DNA of 64,000 nt from Paenibacillus sp. NFR01 (GCF_900111565.1 NZ_FOIK01000001.1:2201309-2265308); one strand, 5' to 3'. Positions 35,249 through 44,399 are shown, numbered from the stretch's first letter. The notes: a model not told the origin generated them from the sequence alone. Numbers and translations are program-made.

Positions 35249-36382
35249 GTGCCGACTTGCCGCCCTATCAACCGCCTTTATGCCGCTGCGCTCATCGTCC
35301 TGTGCATCCTGCTGCTTCCAATTTGGCCGGTCTACGGTTTAAACGCCGATCCCTCCCCTTCCGCAAGTCCGCCCCCACCCGTCATTCCGGATAGTTCGTC
35401 CGCCCGAAAGCTGCTGGAGCAGTCCTTGTCTTCCGCAGAGATCGAGCAAGAAATCGAACGAATTTCCGCCGAACAGCTTGTGTTGGAGAAAAAGGTTCCT
35501 GTACTTGAAGCGCAAGCCAAAGCCAAAGAGGCGGCGATTGCGGATAAAAAGACCCATGCCGCGGCGATCCTTCGCGCTTACTACATGGGGGAACGCGAAG
35601 GTCTGCTGGCCTCGCTGCTGAACGCGGGCAGCTTCAGCCAGATGCTGGCGCTGCTGGACTATTACGATATTGTAATGGGCGCCGACCGGGACATTCTGGG
35701 ACAATACGAGAAGGAGTACAAAAGTTTGCGAAAAGCCACGGATGCGGCTAAACGCAGCGCGGAAGAGCTGGCTTCCGTCCGGGCTGCGCTCGAGGAGCAA
35801 AAGCAACGCGTCGCGGCCTTAAATGAGGAGATTGAGAAGGGCATTACATCCAGCAGCGATCCCGCTGGCATGAGCGCTTTACTCGAGGAGTTTTCGCAGT
35901 ATTGGGAGAATATCGGCATTTATGAAGTCCGCAAATATTTCAAAGCTTTGTCTTCCGCAATGAACCGGCTGCCCAACTACGTACAAAATGAAAAAGGCGT
36001 TCTCAGCCGCAAAGGCATGACTTATACGATTGCCCTAAAAGACGAGCAGCTCAATGCCTTCCTTGCCTCGCAAAACGAGCTGCTGAAAAACTTCTCTTTC
36101 CGGTTCTATCCGGACAAGGTTACGGCATCGGGGACGAGCGGCAATCTATCGTTAACGGTGACCGGCCACTACAGCATCCAGGAAGAACCGGAAAACGCGC
36201 TGATGTTCCATATCGACCAGGTCGTCTTTAACGGCCTGCAGCTTCCGGAAGCCACCTGCAAAAAACTGGAGAAGGAATTCGATCTCGGGTTCTATCCGCA
36301 GGAAGTCGTTTCCTTCCTTCGCGCATCTGACGTCAGCAGCGAAAACGGCGTGCTGTATGTGAAATTGTCTCTCTCATTCTAA
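35249..36382 (+). CDS. Secreted coiled-coil protein, PcsB/CwlO-like N-terminus, unknown C-domain
   Basis: 377 aa, GTG start with GAGGAGG nine bases upstream. A signal sequence or anchor (LYAAALIVLCILLLPIWPVYG) is followed by a Pro/Ser linker. A long coiled coil spans about residues 55-195, interrupted near 105-145 by AILRAYYMGEREGLLASLLN and FSQMLALLDYYDIVMGADRD, which resemble the hinge of PcsB/CwlO cell-wall coiled coils that gate hydrolases at the membrane. The C-terminal 170 residues (KGMTYTIALKDEQLNAFLAS, VTGHYSIQ) match no catalytic family I can name; no NlpC/P60, CHAP or M23 motif is visible. Its stop overlaps the convergent solute-binding gene by 9 bp. Confidence 0.75.
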   Translation: MPTCRPINRLYAAALIVLCILLLPIWPVYGLNADPSPSASPPPPVIPDSSSARKLLEQSLSSAEIEQEIERISAEQLVLEKKVPVLEAQAKAKEAAIADKKTHAAAILRAYYMGEREGLLASLLNAGSFSQMLALLDYYDIVMGADRDILGQYEKEYKSLRKATDAAKRSAEELASVRAALEEQKQRVAALNEEIEKGITSSSDPAGMSALLEEFSQYWENIGIYEVRKYFKALSSAMNRLPNYVQNEKGVLSRKGMTYTIALKDEQLNAFLASQNELLKNFSFRFYPDKVTASGTSGNLSLTVTGHYSIQEEPENALMFHIDQVVFNGLQLPEATCKKLEKEFDLGFYPQEVVSFLRASDVSSENGVLYVKLSLSF

Positions 36383-37600
36383 TGCACCGCCGGTTTGTCC
36401 GGTAAATTCTTCCGCGCTGATTTTGCCGCTCAGGAACAGCGCCGCCGCCTCGGTATACTCGCCCCATGTACCGGCCTGCTGCTTGGCATTCTCCTCCGGC
36501 TCCGCAAGCAGCAGACCGGCGGCAAACGGAAGTTTGACCGCAGCCGGCAAGGTCTTGCGGTATAACTCATCCAAAGCGGGCAGCCGCCCCGTATTCTCCA
36601 TCCATTCCAGCTGTGCGTTGCTTGAAGTGATATAGGACAGCCAGCTTACGGCTTCCTCCGGGCTGGCCGATTTTGCAGGAAGAGCAAAAAAACGGCTATA
36701 CATTGCCTGGTAGCCATTAAAAGCAACGGCAGCCGGCGCTTCGGCGGCAAGCGTCCCGTTTCCCCGCATTTGCCACTCCGATAACGGCAGCAAAGCCACC
36801 GCCAATTTTCCGTCCTGCAGCATATCCCAGATGTCCGGATTATAGCGGCTGGTCAAATAATAATAGCTCCGAGCTTCCTGCATCCAAGCCAGCACCTGTG
36901 TGCTTTCCGCTTCCGGAATATTCCCCATGCTCTCCCATAGCGCGATATAGCCGTAGGGATTGCGGGTATCGGCGGCTAGCAAATAATGCTCCCGGCCTTG
37001 CTCCGCGCGCAGATGCTCCAGCAGAAGCCCCCATTGCTCCATGCTCTTTGGTGCGCCTGTAAGTCCAAGTTCCGTCAGCCGCTTGGGCGAATAGACCAGC
37101 ACATAGGGGTCAATGTCCAGCGGAATTCCCCAGTTATATCCGTTCCACTGCATCCGGGGAATCAGGGCACTCAGCGGTGAGCTTCCAGGGATGCTCTGGT
37201 AGACGTCTACCGGCAGCAAATAGCCCCTGGAAGCGAGATCGGCAATGTTGCGCCCGTCGGTCATAATGATGTCCGGGCTGTCGCCGATGGTCAAATCCTC
37301 CTTAAGCGCATCTGCGCCCTCTTCAGGCTCCGCATTGGTGAACGCCACTTCGATCCCGGTGGACAGTGTAAAATTCCCGCTCATTTTCTTCAGTTCGCTC
37401 AACTCTGCCTGGGATAAAGATACACGGATCCGCAGGACCGGAAGGTTGCCTTCAGTACCGCCGTCAGGGCGGACAAGGGGATTAAGCGGCTGCGGATTCG
37501 GCTTGCTGCCCTCCCGCGAAATCAGGCTCATGCTGGGCGGCATGCTTGTCAGCGACAGCAGCAATACCGCAAGCAAAAGCCAATAATATCTGCGCTTCAT
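36374..37600 (-). CDS. Orphan family-1 extracellular solute-binding protein without a lipobox
   Basis: 408 aa. The hydrophobic N-terminus YYWLLLAVLLLSLTS has no cysteine, so it is either an uncleaved anchor or processed elsewhere; most Gram-positive binding proteins are lipoproteins. SBP_bac_1 features: IRVSLSQAELSELKKMSGNF, DSPDIIMTDGRNIADLASRG, MQWNGYNWGIPLDIDPYVLV, WGLLLEHLRAEQG, DGKLAVALLPLSEW, and AVSWLSYITSSNAQLEWMENTG. No permease or ATPase gene is adjacent, so it could be a ligand sensor rather than a transport component. GAAGGGGG lies six bases before the ATG at 37600. Confidence 0.82.
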   Translation of the reverse strand: MKRRYYWLLLAVLLLSLTSMPPSMSLISREGSKPNPQPLNPLVRPDGGTEGNLPVLRIRVSLSQAELSELKKMSGNFTLSTGIEVAFTNAEPEEGADALKEDLTIGDSPDIIMTDGRNIADLASRGYLLPVDVYQSIPGSSPLSALIPRMQWNGYNWGIPLDIDPYVLVYSPKRLTELGLTGAPKSMEQWGLLLEHLRAEQGREHYLLAADTRNPYGYIALWESMGNIPEAESTQVLAWMQEARSYYYLTSRYNPDIWDMLQDGKLAVALLPLSEWQMRGNGTLAAEAPAAVAFNGYQAMYSRFFALPAKSASPEEAVSWLSYITSSNAQLEWMENTGRLPALDELYRKTLPAAVKLPFAAGLLLAEPEENAKQQAGTWGEYTEAAALFLSGKISAEEFTGQTGGALE

Positions 37601-38155
37601 CTTATTCCCCCTTCCTGCCGGCATTCATATCCACTATTTTACCAGAAGCCGCCTGCGCTTGTCTGCGCCAGTTTTGAAAACGTTCTCTTCTATTATATAT
37701 GTGAAGCGGGCGGGTGTGGTTTTGGCTAAACGCTTGATGATTGCTGCGCGGCTGTTAGTGCTGCTTTCCCGCTCGGGCGACGCTGCAGGAGATTTGGACT
37801 TCCGGTCGCTGTTGATTTCGGATGTTTGGATTGGAATTAGAGGCAGAAGACATCCGAAATCAAAGGCGAACGCTACCGCTCCTCCCAGTTCCAAACTTCC
37901 TCCGCCTCTTCCTCTCTAGGCAGCACCGCTAATCGCTTCGCCATCACCGGCTCCGCACAAAACAAAACCTGCCGCTTCTTGGGGCGGCGGGCTAAGTGCC
38001 ACGGCCTAGGGCTTCCCGTCCCCAGTGCCGCGTGCTCCCGTTGTACAGAGTGCAACGAAGCTCGTGCTCCGGCGGCTTCAAGGCGCGGCAGGCTCGGGTA
38101 CCAAAGCATAGCCGCACACCATGCAAGCCGTAAACCAAGCCCCGCCGCACAAAAA
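37601..38155. other. Long gap without a credible gene, with a perfect 14-bp inverted repeat
   Basis: About 550 bp between the solute-binding gene and the ylaK terminator. Open frames here (for example 37873-38109 minus, 37659-37919 plus) have no ribosome site and no family look. The conspicuous element is an inverted repeat: TTGATTTCGGATGT (37812-37825) and ACATCCGAAATCAA (37850-37863), perfect over 14 bp with a 24-base spacer. The flanking stretch (about 37865-37920) reads like the recurrent intergenic sequence I associate with Paenibacillus genomes; this is recall, not proof. Confidence 0.6.
37812..37863. repeat. Perfect 14-bp inverted repeat, 24-base spacer
   Basis: Arms 37812-37825 and 37850-37863 are exact reverse complements. 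No T-run follows on either strand, so it is not a standard terminator. Possible roles: operator, REP-like element or remnant of a small mobile element. Confidence 0.85.
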
Positions 38156-38182
38156 AGCCGGGAGCTTCTTTAGCTCCCGGCT
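38151..38182 (-). terminator. Terminator after the phoH-like gene
   Basis: Minus strand: perfect 11-bp stem AGCCGGGAGCT/AGCTCCCGGCT with a 5-base loop (38156-38182), followed by TTTTTT. It lies 28 bp past the stop. Confidence 0.95.
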
Positions 38183-38209
38183 CTTCCTAAACAGCGGTAT
38201 GAACTCGCG

Positions 38210-39541
38210 CTACAGCAAATCGGCGGCGAGCTGGGCGAGGCGCGAACGTTCGCCTTTTTCCAGCGTGATATGGCCGCTGATGCCTTCCTGCTTGAACTTC
38301 TCGACGATGTAGCTGAGTCCGTTGCTGGCGGCGTCCAGGTACGGATGGTCGATTTGCTCCGGATCGCCCATCAGAATGACCTTGCTGCCTTCCCCGGCGC
38401 GGGAGACGATCGTCTTCACCTCGTGGCGGGACAGGTTTTGCGCTTCATCGATGATAATGAACTGCGCCGGGATGGAGCGGCCGCGGATGTAGGTCAGTGC
38501 CTCCACCTGAATACTGCCCAGACCCATCAGGATTTTATCGATATCGCCGGATTTCTTGGTGTCGAACAGAAATTCCAGATTATCGTAGATCGGCTGCATC
38601 CATGGCCGAAGTTTTTCTTCTTTTTCCCCCGGCAGGTAGCCGAGATCCTTGCCCATCGGCACGACAGGACGGGCAATCAGCAGTTTCTTATACCGGTGCT
38701 CATCCTCGACCTTGAACAATCCGGCAGCCAGCGCCAGCAGGGTTTTACCGGTACCGGCTTTCCCGGTGATGGTCACGAGCGGAATGTCCTCGTTCAGCAG
38801 GAGTTCAAGCGCCATCCGCTGCTGGGCGTTGCGGGCGCTGATGCCCCAGACGGCGTCGTTGCCGAGATAGAGCGGCTCCAGCCGGGTGGCGTCGGCATTG
38901 ACTTTGAGCAGCGCGGATTTGCCGCTGCCGATCTCATCCTTCAGGATGATGAATTCATGCGGATACAGCGGGTAAGACAGCCCCAATTGCTTGATCGGCA
39001 AAAAGCGGTGGCTGTAATATTCATCGATTAAAGAGGGGTGAACCAACAGGGTTTGGTAGCCGGTATACAGCTCGTTCAGGTCGCCGGTGCGGTCGGACAA
39101 ATAATCCTCGGGCGTAATGCCCAGCACATCCGCTTTGATCCGGACCAGCACGTCCTTGCTGACGAGCACGACGGGACGCGGCTCCTCCTTCTGATTCTCC
39201 TCGAGCAGATAGTTGAGGGCTACGGCCAGGATCCGGTTGTCGTTGGATACCTCACCGAACATTTCCTGTACTTTAACAAAACTGCGGTGGTTCAATTCCA
39301 CCTTCAGTGTCCCTCCGTGTTCGAGGGTAACGCCGCTGTGCAGGTGGCCCAGGCTCCGCAGTCCATCTAGCAGACGCGACACGGTGCGGGCATTGCGGCC
39401 GATCTCGTCGGCATTTCGCTTTTTGGAGTCGATTTCTTCCAGGACAACGGCCGGAATCACCACTTCATTCTCTTTGAAGGCAAAAATCGAATTGGGGTCG
39501 TGCAAGAGCACGTTGGTGTCCAGAACAAAAATCTTTTTCAT
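38210..39541 (-). CDS. ylaK: PhoH-like PIN-domain ATPase (YlaK family)
   Basis: 443 aa. The N-terminal PIN ribonuclease domain begins MKKIFVLDTNVLLHDPNSIF, with acidic residues at D8 and later (LEEIDSKKRN, RILAVALNYL). The C-terminal PhoH helicase-like domain has Walker A TITGKAGTGKTLLALAAG, Walker B FIIIDEAQNLSRHEVKTIV and SKVILMGDPEQIDHP. PIN-PhoH proteins (PhoH2/YlaK) unwind and cleave RNA. The start at 39541 has GGAGGGG eight bases upstream; the open frame continues 60 codons further without a site. It is divergent from ylaJ, with 104 bp between the starts. Confidence 0.93.
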   Translation of the reverse strand: MKKIFVLDTNVLLHDPNSIFAFKENEVVIPAVVLEEIDSKKRNADEIGRNARTVSRLLDGLRSLGHLHSGVTLEHGGTLKVELNHRSFVKVQEMFGEVSNDNRILAVALNYLLEENQKEEPRPVVLVSKDVLVRIKADVLGITPEDYLSDRTGDLNELYTGYQTLLVHPSLIDEYYSHRFLPIKQLGLSYPLYPHEFIILKDEIGSGKSALLKVNADATRLEPLYLGNDAVWGISARNAQQRMALELLLNEDIPLVTITGKAGTGKTLLALAAGLFKVEDEHRYKKLLIARPVVPMGKDLGYLPGEKEEKLRPWMQPIYDNLEFLFDTKKSGDIDKILMGLGSIQVEALTYIRGRSIPAQFIIIDEAQNLSRHEVKTIVSRAGEGSKVILMGDPEQIDHPYLDAASNGLSYIVEKFKQEGISGHITLEKGERSRLAQLAADLL

Positions 39542-39645
39542 GTTATCCCCTCCACAGCGCCTGGTTTGATTGGTCATACATAACTCATTTCCGCCGGGGC
39601 AAGCTAAAACAAAAGAACGTAATGGCCGAAAGGAGTAAGTCACAT

Positions 39646-40227
39646 ATGAGAAAATCAATGTGTCTGTTGCTGTTGCTGCTGCTGTTAACAAGCTGCGGCG
39701 TCGCTGATAAAGATGCATCACCCTCTCCTCAGGATAAACAATCGGAACAAGCCGCTAAGGAACTGAGCGTCAAGGGCAACCGCCAGATCCGGCAAATGTC
39801 TGCCCAGGACCAGGTAGCGAATAACAACGAGCTTCGCAGCGGCGAAACCGCCGTCACGGGAAATGAAAAGGATGTTGCGCTGAAAGATCATTTTGAACAG
39901 TTGGCAAAAAGAGTGCCGGGCGTCAAAGGCGCCCACTGCGTCGTGGTGAACAATGTCGCCGTCGTCGGCATCGATGTCGCCGGGTCGCTCGACCGCTCCC
40001 GCGTCGGAACGATCAAATACTCCGTCGCCGAAGCGATCCGCAAAGATCCGAAGGGCGTTCGCGCCTTTGTCACCGCCGATCTTGATATCGGTAACCGTCT
40101 GACCGAGATGGGAAAGCATATCTCCCAGGGCCATCCCGTTTCGGGATTCTCCGCTGAACTGGCCGACATGATCGGCCGGATCATTCCCCAGCTTCCGGAG
40201 GACACCAAACCCGGCGGAAACCGCTAG
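39646..40227 (+). CDS. ylaJ: YhcN/YlaJ family sporulation lipoprotein
   Basis: 193 aa. The signal peptide KSMCLLLLLLLLTSCG ends with lipobox LTSC (Cys 19). A charged linker then leads to a YhcN/YlaJ domain: LKDHFEQLAKRVPGVKGAHC, VVNNVAVVGIDVAGSLDRSR, VRAFVTADLDIGNRLTEMGK. Related lipoproteins are made in the forespore and affect germination. The start at 39646 has AAGGAG ten bases upstream. Neighbours ylaK and ylaL match the yla cluster of Bacillus subtilis. Confidence 0.88.
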   Translation: MRKSMCLLLLLLLLTSCGVADKDASPSPQDKQSEQAAKELSVKGNRQIRQMSAQDQVANNNELRSGETAVTGNEKDVALKDHFEQLAKRVPGVKGAHCVVVNNVAVVGIDVAGSLDRSRVGTIKYSVAEAIRKDPKGVRAFVTADLDIGNRLTEMGKHISQGHPVSGFSAELADMIGRIIPQLPEDTKPGGNR

Positions 40228-40307
40228 CGCATGCAGGCCATTCTTCCGGCAAGCTCACTTCGCCGTTAACATCGCTTTCGAAGCACGGCAAGCCGCAAAA
40301 TATGGGA

Positions 40308-40343
40308 CAAAAAAAGCCTAGTGAACCATCACTGGGCTTTTTT
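40308..40343. terminator. Bidirectional terminator between ylaJ and ylaL
   Basis: Stem AGCCTAGTGA/TCACTGGGCT (40315-40324 and 40329-40338, one G-T pair), flanked by seven A on one side and six T on the other. It serves both converging genes and overlaps the ylaL stop codon. Confidence 0.9.
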
Positions 40344-40784
40344 CATGGCGGCAAACACTTGTCCGTCCAGCTTTTCAGCTGCACGCGCATCGTATACCTT
40401 TGCATATTTAGGGGCGGATTCAAGACTCGCGCCGTAGAACAGCGCGTTGCGCACCGCCTCGATTTCAATGTCGAAACAGCACATCTTGAACGGGACATCC
40501 GCAAGCGGATCTTGTTTGACCGACGCACGGCCGTTGACGGCATATACCGTTCCCCCGCCAAAAATCGTCACCGTCACGAGCGGGTTTACTTTAATGTTGT
40601 TCACAAGACGGGACCTGTGGTCGATCGCCAACCGGATGACGGAAGGGCTGACCGCATAAATCCAGGAAATCGCCGTTGAAGTCGGACCGCCGGATTCGGC
40701 GTCCACGGTATTCAGGAGCACAAACGTTTCCGATTGCAGCATCGATAGCAACGTTTCATTGAGCTGGGCAACGGCTTCGGACAT
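40329..40784 (-). CDS. ylaL: Pyridoxamine 5'-phosphate oxidase-like protein (YlaL family)
   Basis: 151 aa split-barrel flavin-binding fold: ETFVLLNTVDAESGGPTSTA, SWIYAVSPSVIRLAIDHRSR, LVNNIKVNPLVTVTIFGGGT, YAVNGRASV. Such small proteins bind FMN or F420-like cofactors, and most have unknown substrates; it lacks the pyridoxamine-specific C-terminus, so it is probably not a PdxH. AGGAGG precedes the ATG. It sits between ylaJ and an LCP gene. A final KAYD-like YAKVYDARAAEKLDG stretch is shared with YlaL. Confidence 0.82.
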   Translation of the reverse strand: MSEAVAQLNETLLSMLQSETFVLLNTVDAESGGPTSTAISWIYAVSPSVIRLAIDHRSRLVNNIKVNPLVTVTIFGGGTVYAVNGRASVKQDPLADVPFKMCCFDIEIEAVRNALFYGASLESAPKYAKVYDARAAEKLDGQVFAAMKKAQ

Positions 40785-40854
40785 AGTAACAGGCCTCCTA
40801 TGCGGCTCTAGTGCGTTTACTTGATTATATTATAGCACAACGCCAAACTTGCAT

Positions 40855-41895
40855 TCAATTTGACGTGCCGAGCGTCGTCTGCAGCGCTTTTTTGGCCGCA
40901 TCCAGTTCTTCTTCGTTAATATATACATACGGGCTGCGCCAGGTTCCGGTCACCGGCTTGAATTCAACGTTTTCCTTCGGGATCTTCCAATAGGTTTTGA
41001 TAAAACTCTTAATCTGATCGTTTTCGATATCGGTCGTCAGATTCTCGTCGATCGAATCCATCACGCTGCCGATTTTCAGCACGCCGCCGAGGCTCTGCAT
41101 TTTGCCGATCAGCGCATTCAGCACTTCGCTCTGGCGTTCGTTGCGTTCAAAATCATTGGATGCTTTGGTCTGCGGACTGCAATTGGACTTGCGGTAACGC
41201 ACATAATCCAGGGCATCGTCGCCGTCGAGCTTGGCCGGTCCCTGCTTTAAGTTGATATCCGTACCGTCCACGGAATCCGTATAACACATATTTTCGCTGA
41301 TGTTGACGCTGACGCCCCCCAGTTCATCCACGATGTCGCGGAAGCCCTGGAAATCCAGCACGGCGGTGTAATCGACCTTGATGTCGAGATATTTGCCCAT
41401 CATCGTCTTCATCTCGTCTTTGGCAAGAATGCCGGAGGTCTTCTCCTTACCTTTGAAGCGGGCGTAAAATTCGTTGATTTTCGTTTTTTTATAGCCGCTC
41501 AGCTGTACATACGTATCACGGGGCAGCGAAACGACGGTGGCCTTCTGGGTATCCGGATTCATGGACACGACCATGATGACATCCGTCAGATTCGATTTGT
41601 GCTTCGGGCGGTTATCCGTACCCAGCAACAGCAGCGTCAAGGGTTTTTGCGAAGCGAGCTGGCCGGAGGCCACCGGCTGATCGACCCCGAAGCTTCCGTG
41701 AAAAAACTTCCAGAGCAATGAACCGCCATAAATCATCACCGCGACTACGGCGATCAGGAGCACGGCCAGAAAGAGCCGTAACACTCTCGCGGCTTTACTG
41801 CGCCGTTTTTTGACCGGTTTCCCGGGCGCGGCGGACGGCAGCCGATTGTACGTACCGCGCGATCTCGGCGGCAAATTTCCTTTGTTGTTATTCAT
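40855..41895 (-). CDS. LCP-family (LytR-CpsA-Psr) cell wall glycopolymer ligase
   Basis: 346 aa. A basic cytoplasmic tail (about 36 residues) is followed by one helix (LRLFLAVLLIAVVAVMIYGG) and an extracellular LCP domain: LTLLLLGTDNRPKHKSNLTD, VIMVVSMNPDTQKATVVSLPRDTYV, KINEFYARFKGKEKTSG, YTAVLDFQGFRDIVDELGGV, LDGDDALDYVRYRKSN, NDFERNERQSEVLNAL. The Arg and Asp residues that bind the prenyl pyrophosphate are present. The family attaches teichoic acids or other polymers to peptidoglycan. Neighbours (ylaL, ylaH, typA) give no substrate hint. Confidence 0.93.
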   Translation of the reverse strand: MNNNKGNLPPRSRGTYNRLPSAAPGKPVKKRRSKAARVLRLFLAVLLIAVVAVMIYGGSLLWKFFHGSFGVDQPVASGQLASQKPLTLLLLGTDNRPKHKSNLTDVIMVVSMNPDTQKATVVSLPRDTYVQLSGYKKTKINEFYARFKGKEKTSGILAKDEMKTMMGKYLDIKVDYTAVLDFQGFRDIVDELGGVSVNISENMCYTDSVDGTDINLKQGPAKLDGDDALDYVRYRKSNCSPQTKASNDFERNERQSEVLNALIGKMQSLGGVLKIGSVMDSIDENLTTDIENDQIKSFIKTYWKIPKENVEFKPVTGTWRSPYVYINEEELDAAKKALQTTLGTSN

Positions 41896-41937
41896 AATGG
41901 CAAATAATCCTTTTCATTTCTTTGTAGTTGCGTCCAT

Positions 41938-42234
41938 TCATTTCCGCTCGGCTGCAGCGGCAGCCTTCCGTTTCTGCCTGGCCTCGACTATATAGCGGAC
42001 GCGCACCAGCAGCATCAGAGCGACCGCCACCATGAGGCACTGGATGATCGGAAGCTTATCGTGCTGAAAAATCAGCAGCATGCCGGAGCCGATGGCCATC
42101 ATGACGTAGAGCATGATTTCTTTGGCAAGCGACAGTTTCTGGTTGGGTCGAAACACCCGGTTGTACACATAAGTCAGCAAAATAAAAATAATGAAATACG
42201 CGATGACTGGATGCTCAGCGAACCAATGTTGCAA
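41938..42234 (-). CDS. ylaH: YlaH-like membrane protein
   Basis: 98 aa with three hydrophobic segments (VIAYFIIFILLTYVYNRVF, IMLYVMMAIGSGMLLIFQ, LPIIQCLMVAVALMLLVRV) and a basic Ala-rich tail. The family is small, of unknown function, and usually lies beside typA, as here. The start is a TTG at 42234 with GAGGAG about nine bases upstream. Confidence 0.85.
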   Translation of the reverse strand: MQHWFAEHPVIAYFIIFILLTYVYNRVFRPNQKLSLAKEIMLYVMMAIGSGMLLIFQHDKLPIIQCLMVAVALMLLVRVRYIVEARQKRKAAAAAERK

Positions 42235-42326
42235 GGCCCGTCACTCCTCTCCGGGAATCGGATTCCGTATCGTTTACCATTATACCATCTGCCGGCTAGT
42301 TTATCTGCAAATTCGAAACTGAAGAT

Positions 42327-42375
42327 GAAAAGAGCCATCCGGCAGCCGCAACGCGGCTGGGGACGGCCCTTTTTT
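42327..42375. terminator. Terminator between typA and ylaH
   Basis: Stem GCCATCC/GGACGGC (42334-42340 and 42361-42367) with an inner AGCCGC/GCGGCT pair. There is a TTTTTT run on the plus strand, a TCTTTTC on the minus strand. It lies just past the typA stop. Confidence 0.75.
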
Positions 42376-42383
42376 ATAGGAGC

Positions 42384-44228
42384 TTAGGCTTGGCTTGCTT
42401 GCGCGGATTTGCGTTGCTTTTCAGCGCGTTCGCGTTCGCCCTTGTTCAGGATCTTTTTGCGCAGGCGGACCGACTTCGGCGTAATTTCGCAATATTCGTC
42501 GTCGTTCAAATATTCCAGCGCGCCTTCCAGCGAGAACAGACGCGGAGTCTTCATTTTCACGGTTTCGTCTTTGGTTGCCGAACGTACGTTGGTCAGCGCT
42601 TTTTCCTTACAGATGTTGACGATGATGTCGTTGTCGCGCGTATGCTCGCCCACGATCATGCCTTCGTAAATATCGGTGCCCGGCTCAAGGAACAGGATGC
42701 CGCGGTCTTCCACGCCCATCATGCCGTAGAAGGTGGTTGTGCCCGTTTCACTGGAGACCAGAACGCCTTGATGGCGTCCGCCGACTTGGCCGCCGATCAA
42801 CGGCGCGTAGCTGTCAAACGCATGGTTCATGACGCCGTAACCGCGGGTCAGGGTCAGGAAGTGCGTATTGTAGCCGATCAGGCCGCGTGCAGGGATCAGG
42901 AACTCCAGGCGGACCTGTCCGGTGCCGTTGTTGATCATGTTGACCATTTCCGCTTTGCGCGTTCCCAGGCTTTCCATGACCGCACCCATACTGTCTTCCG
43001 GAATGTCGATCAGGAGGCGTTCAAGCGGCTCCATCTTGGCGCCGTCGATTTCTTTAACGATAACTTCCGGTTTGGATACCTGCAGCTCGTATCCTTCGCG
43101 GCGCATGTTTTCGATCAGGATGCCGAGATGAAGCTCGCCGCGTCCCGAAACGATAAATGCGTCAGGGCTGTCCGTATCGTCGACGCGCAGGCTGACGTCG
43201 GTTTCGAGTTCTTTATAGAGGCGTTCACGCAGTTTGCGGGAAGTCACCCATTTGCCTTCCTTGCCGGCGAACGGGCTGTTGTTGACCAGGAAGGTCATTT
43301 GCATCGTCGGTTCGTCGATCTTCAGGACAGGCAGCGCTTCAGGGAACTGCGAATCGGCAATCGTTTCGCCGATGTTGATGTCCTTGATGCCGGCAATCGC
43401 CACGATATCGCCTGCGCCCGCTTCATCGATCTCTACGCGCTTGAGGCCCTGGAAGCCGAACAACTTCTCGATGCGGGCCGTTTTGCTCTTGCCGTCGCGC
43501 ATGATGACCGTTACGGATTGGCCTTGCTTGATGATGCCGCGGTTGACGCGTCCGATGGCGATCCGGCCGAGATACTCGTTATAGTCCATCAGCGTAACCA
43601 GGAATTGCAGCGGCTCATCCACTTTTTCGGTCGGTGCCGGAATATGCTCGATAATCGTTTCATAAAGTGCAAGCATGTTGTCGTCCTGCTTCTCCGCGTT
43701 CATGCTGGAGGTTCCGTTCAGCGCAGATGCGTAGACCACCGGGAAGTCGAGCTGATTGTCGTCGGCTTCGAGCTCGATGAACAGGTCGAGCACTTCGTCG
43801 ATTACTTCCTGCGGACGCGCCGCCGGACGGTCGATTTTGTTCACGACCACGATTGGCGTCAAATGCTGTTCCAGCGCTTTGCGCAAGACGAATTTCGTTT
43901 GCGGCATGCAGCCTTCGTAAGCGTCGACGACCAGCAGCACGCCGTCAACCATTTTCATGATCCGTTCCACTTCGCCGCCGAAGTCGGCGTGCCCAGGGGT
44001 ATCCACGATGTTGATCAGGAAATCTTTATAGGTAATTGCCGTATTTTTCGCCAGGATGGTGATGCCGCGTTCCCGTTCCAAGTCGTTGGAGTCCATCGCG
44101 CGTTCCTGCACATGCTCATGGGCGCCGAAAATCCCCGACTGTTGCAGCAGTTTATCGACCAGCGTCGTTTTACCATGGTCGACGTGGGCAATGATCGCAA
44201 TATTGCGAATATCTTTTCTTGAATGCAT
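42384..44228 (-). CDS. typA: Ribosome-associated GTPase TypA/BipA
   Basis: 614 aa, full length. Seen: G1 [31 protein letters not shown] (G2), [17 protein letters not shown] (G3), [12 protein letters not shown] (G4); then the EF-G-like domains and the TypA-specific C-domain ([35 protein letters not shown]). It assists ribosome assembly and stress or cold responses. The ATG at 44228 (MHSRKDIRN) is the conserved start, though the nearest GAGAGGA is about 14 bases away. The 171-bp upstream gap holds a promoter and a terminator-like hairpin. Confidence 0.97.
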   Translation of the reverse strand: MHSRKDIRNIAIIAHVDHGKTTLVDKLLQQSGIFGAHEHVQERAMDSNDLERERGITILAKNTAITYKDFLINIVDTPGHADFGGEVERIMKMVDGVLLVVDAYEGCMPQTKFVLRKALEQHLTPIVVVNKIDRPAARPQEVIDEVLDLFIELEADDNQLDFPVVYASALNGTSSMNAEKQDDNMLALYETIIEHIPAPTEKVDEPLQFLVTLMDYNEYLGRIAIGRVNRGIIKQGQSVTVIMRDGKSKTARIEKLFGFQGLKRVEIDEAGAGDIVAIAGIKDINIGETIADSQFPEALPVLKIDEPTMQMTFLVNNSPFAGKEGKWVTSRKLRERLYKELETDVSLRVDDTDSPDAFIVSGRGELHLGILIENMRREGYELQVSKPEVIVKEIDGAKMEPLERLLIDIPEDSMGAVMESLGTRKAEMVNMINNGTGQVRLEFLIPARGLIGYNTHFLTLTRGYGVMNHAFDSYAPLIGGQVGGRHQGVLVSSETGTTTFYGMMGVEDRGILFLEPGTDIYEGMIVGEHTRDNDIIVNICKEKALTNVRSATKDETVKMKTPRLFSLEGALEYLNDDEYCEITPKSVRLRKKILNKGERERAEKQRKSAQASQA

Positions 44229-44300
44229 GATTTGTACCCAAATCCTCTCATTTATCAAATTGAAATTATTCAAATTTATACCAAGTTCGAGACTTCTCAC

Positions 44301-44372
44301 AAAAGAAGCGCCAGGCGAAAAGCCGACGCTTCAATACCACTAATATTATATTGAAAGTACGATGAAAAGCAA
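44301..44372 (-). promoter_or_regulatory. typA promoter followed by a terminator-like hairpin
   Basis: TTGCTT (44367-44372), 16 bp, TATAAT (44345-44350) on the minus strand. A hairpin GAAGCGTCGG/CCTGGCGCTTC (44305-44332, two wobble pairs) then TTTT lies just past the predicted start point and before the typA ribosome site. It could be an attenuator, or the terminator of the upstream gene at 44400. Confidence 0.55.
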
Positions 44373-44399
44373 GTCTTTTCATGAAAAAATAACTGTCAA

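Noticed and set aside
37634..38109. Two short minus-strand open frames in the large gap
   Set aside because: No ribosome site, odd composition (Ala, Arg, Glu-rich), no family resemblance; likely non-coding repeat sequence.
42390..44222. 610-codon open frame opposite typA
   Set aside because: Same explanation: antisense shadow of a highly biased gene, rich in His, Arg and Phe with no motif.
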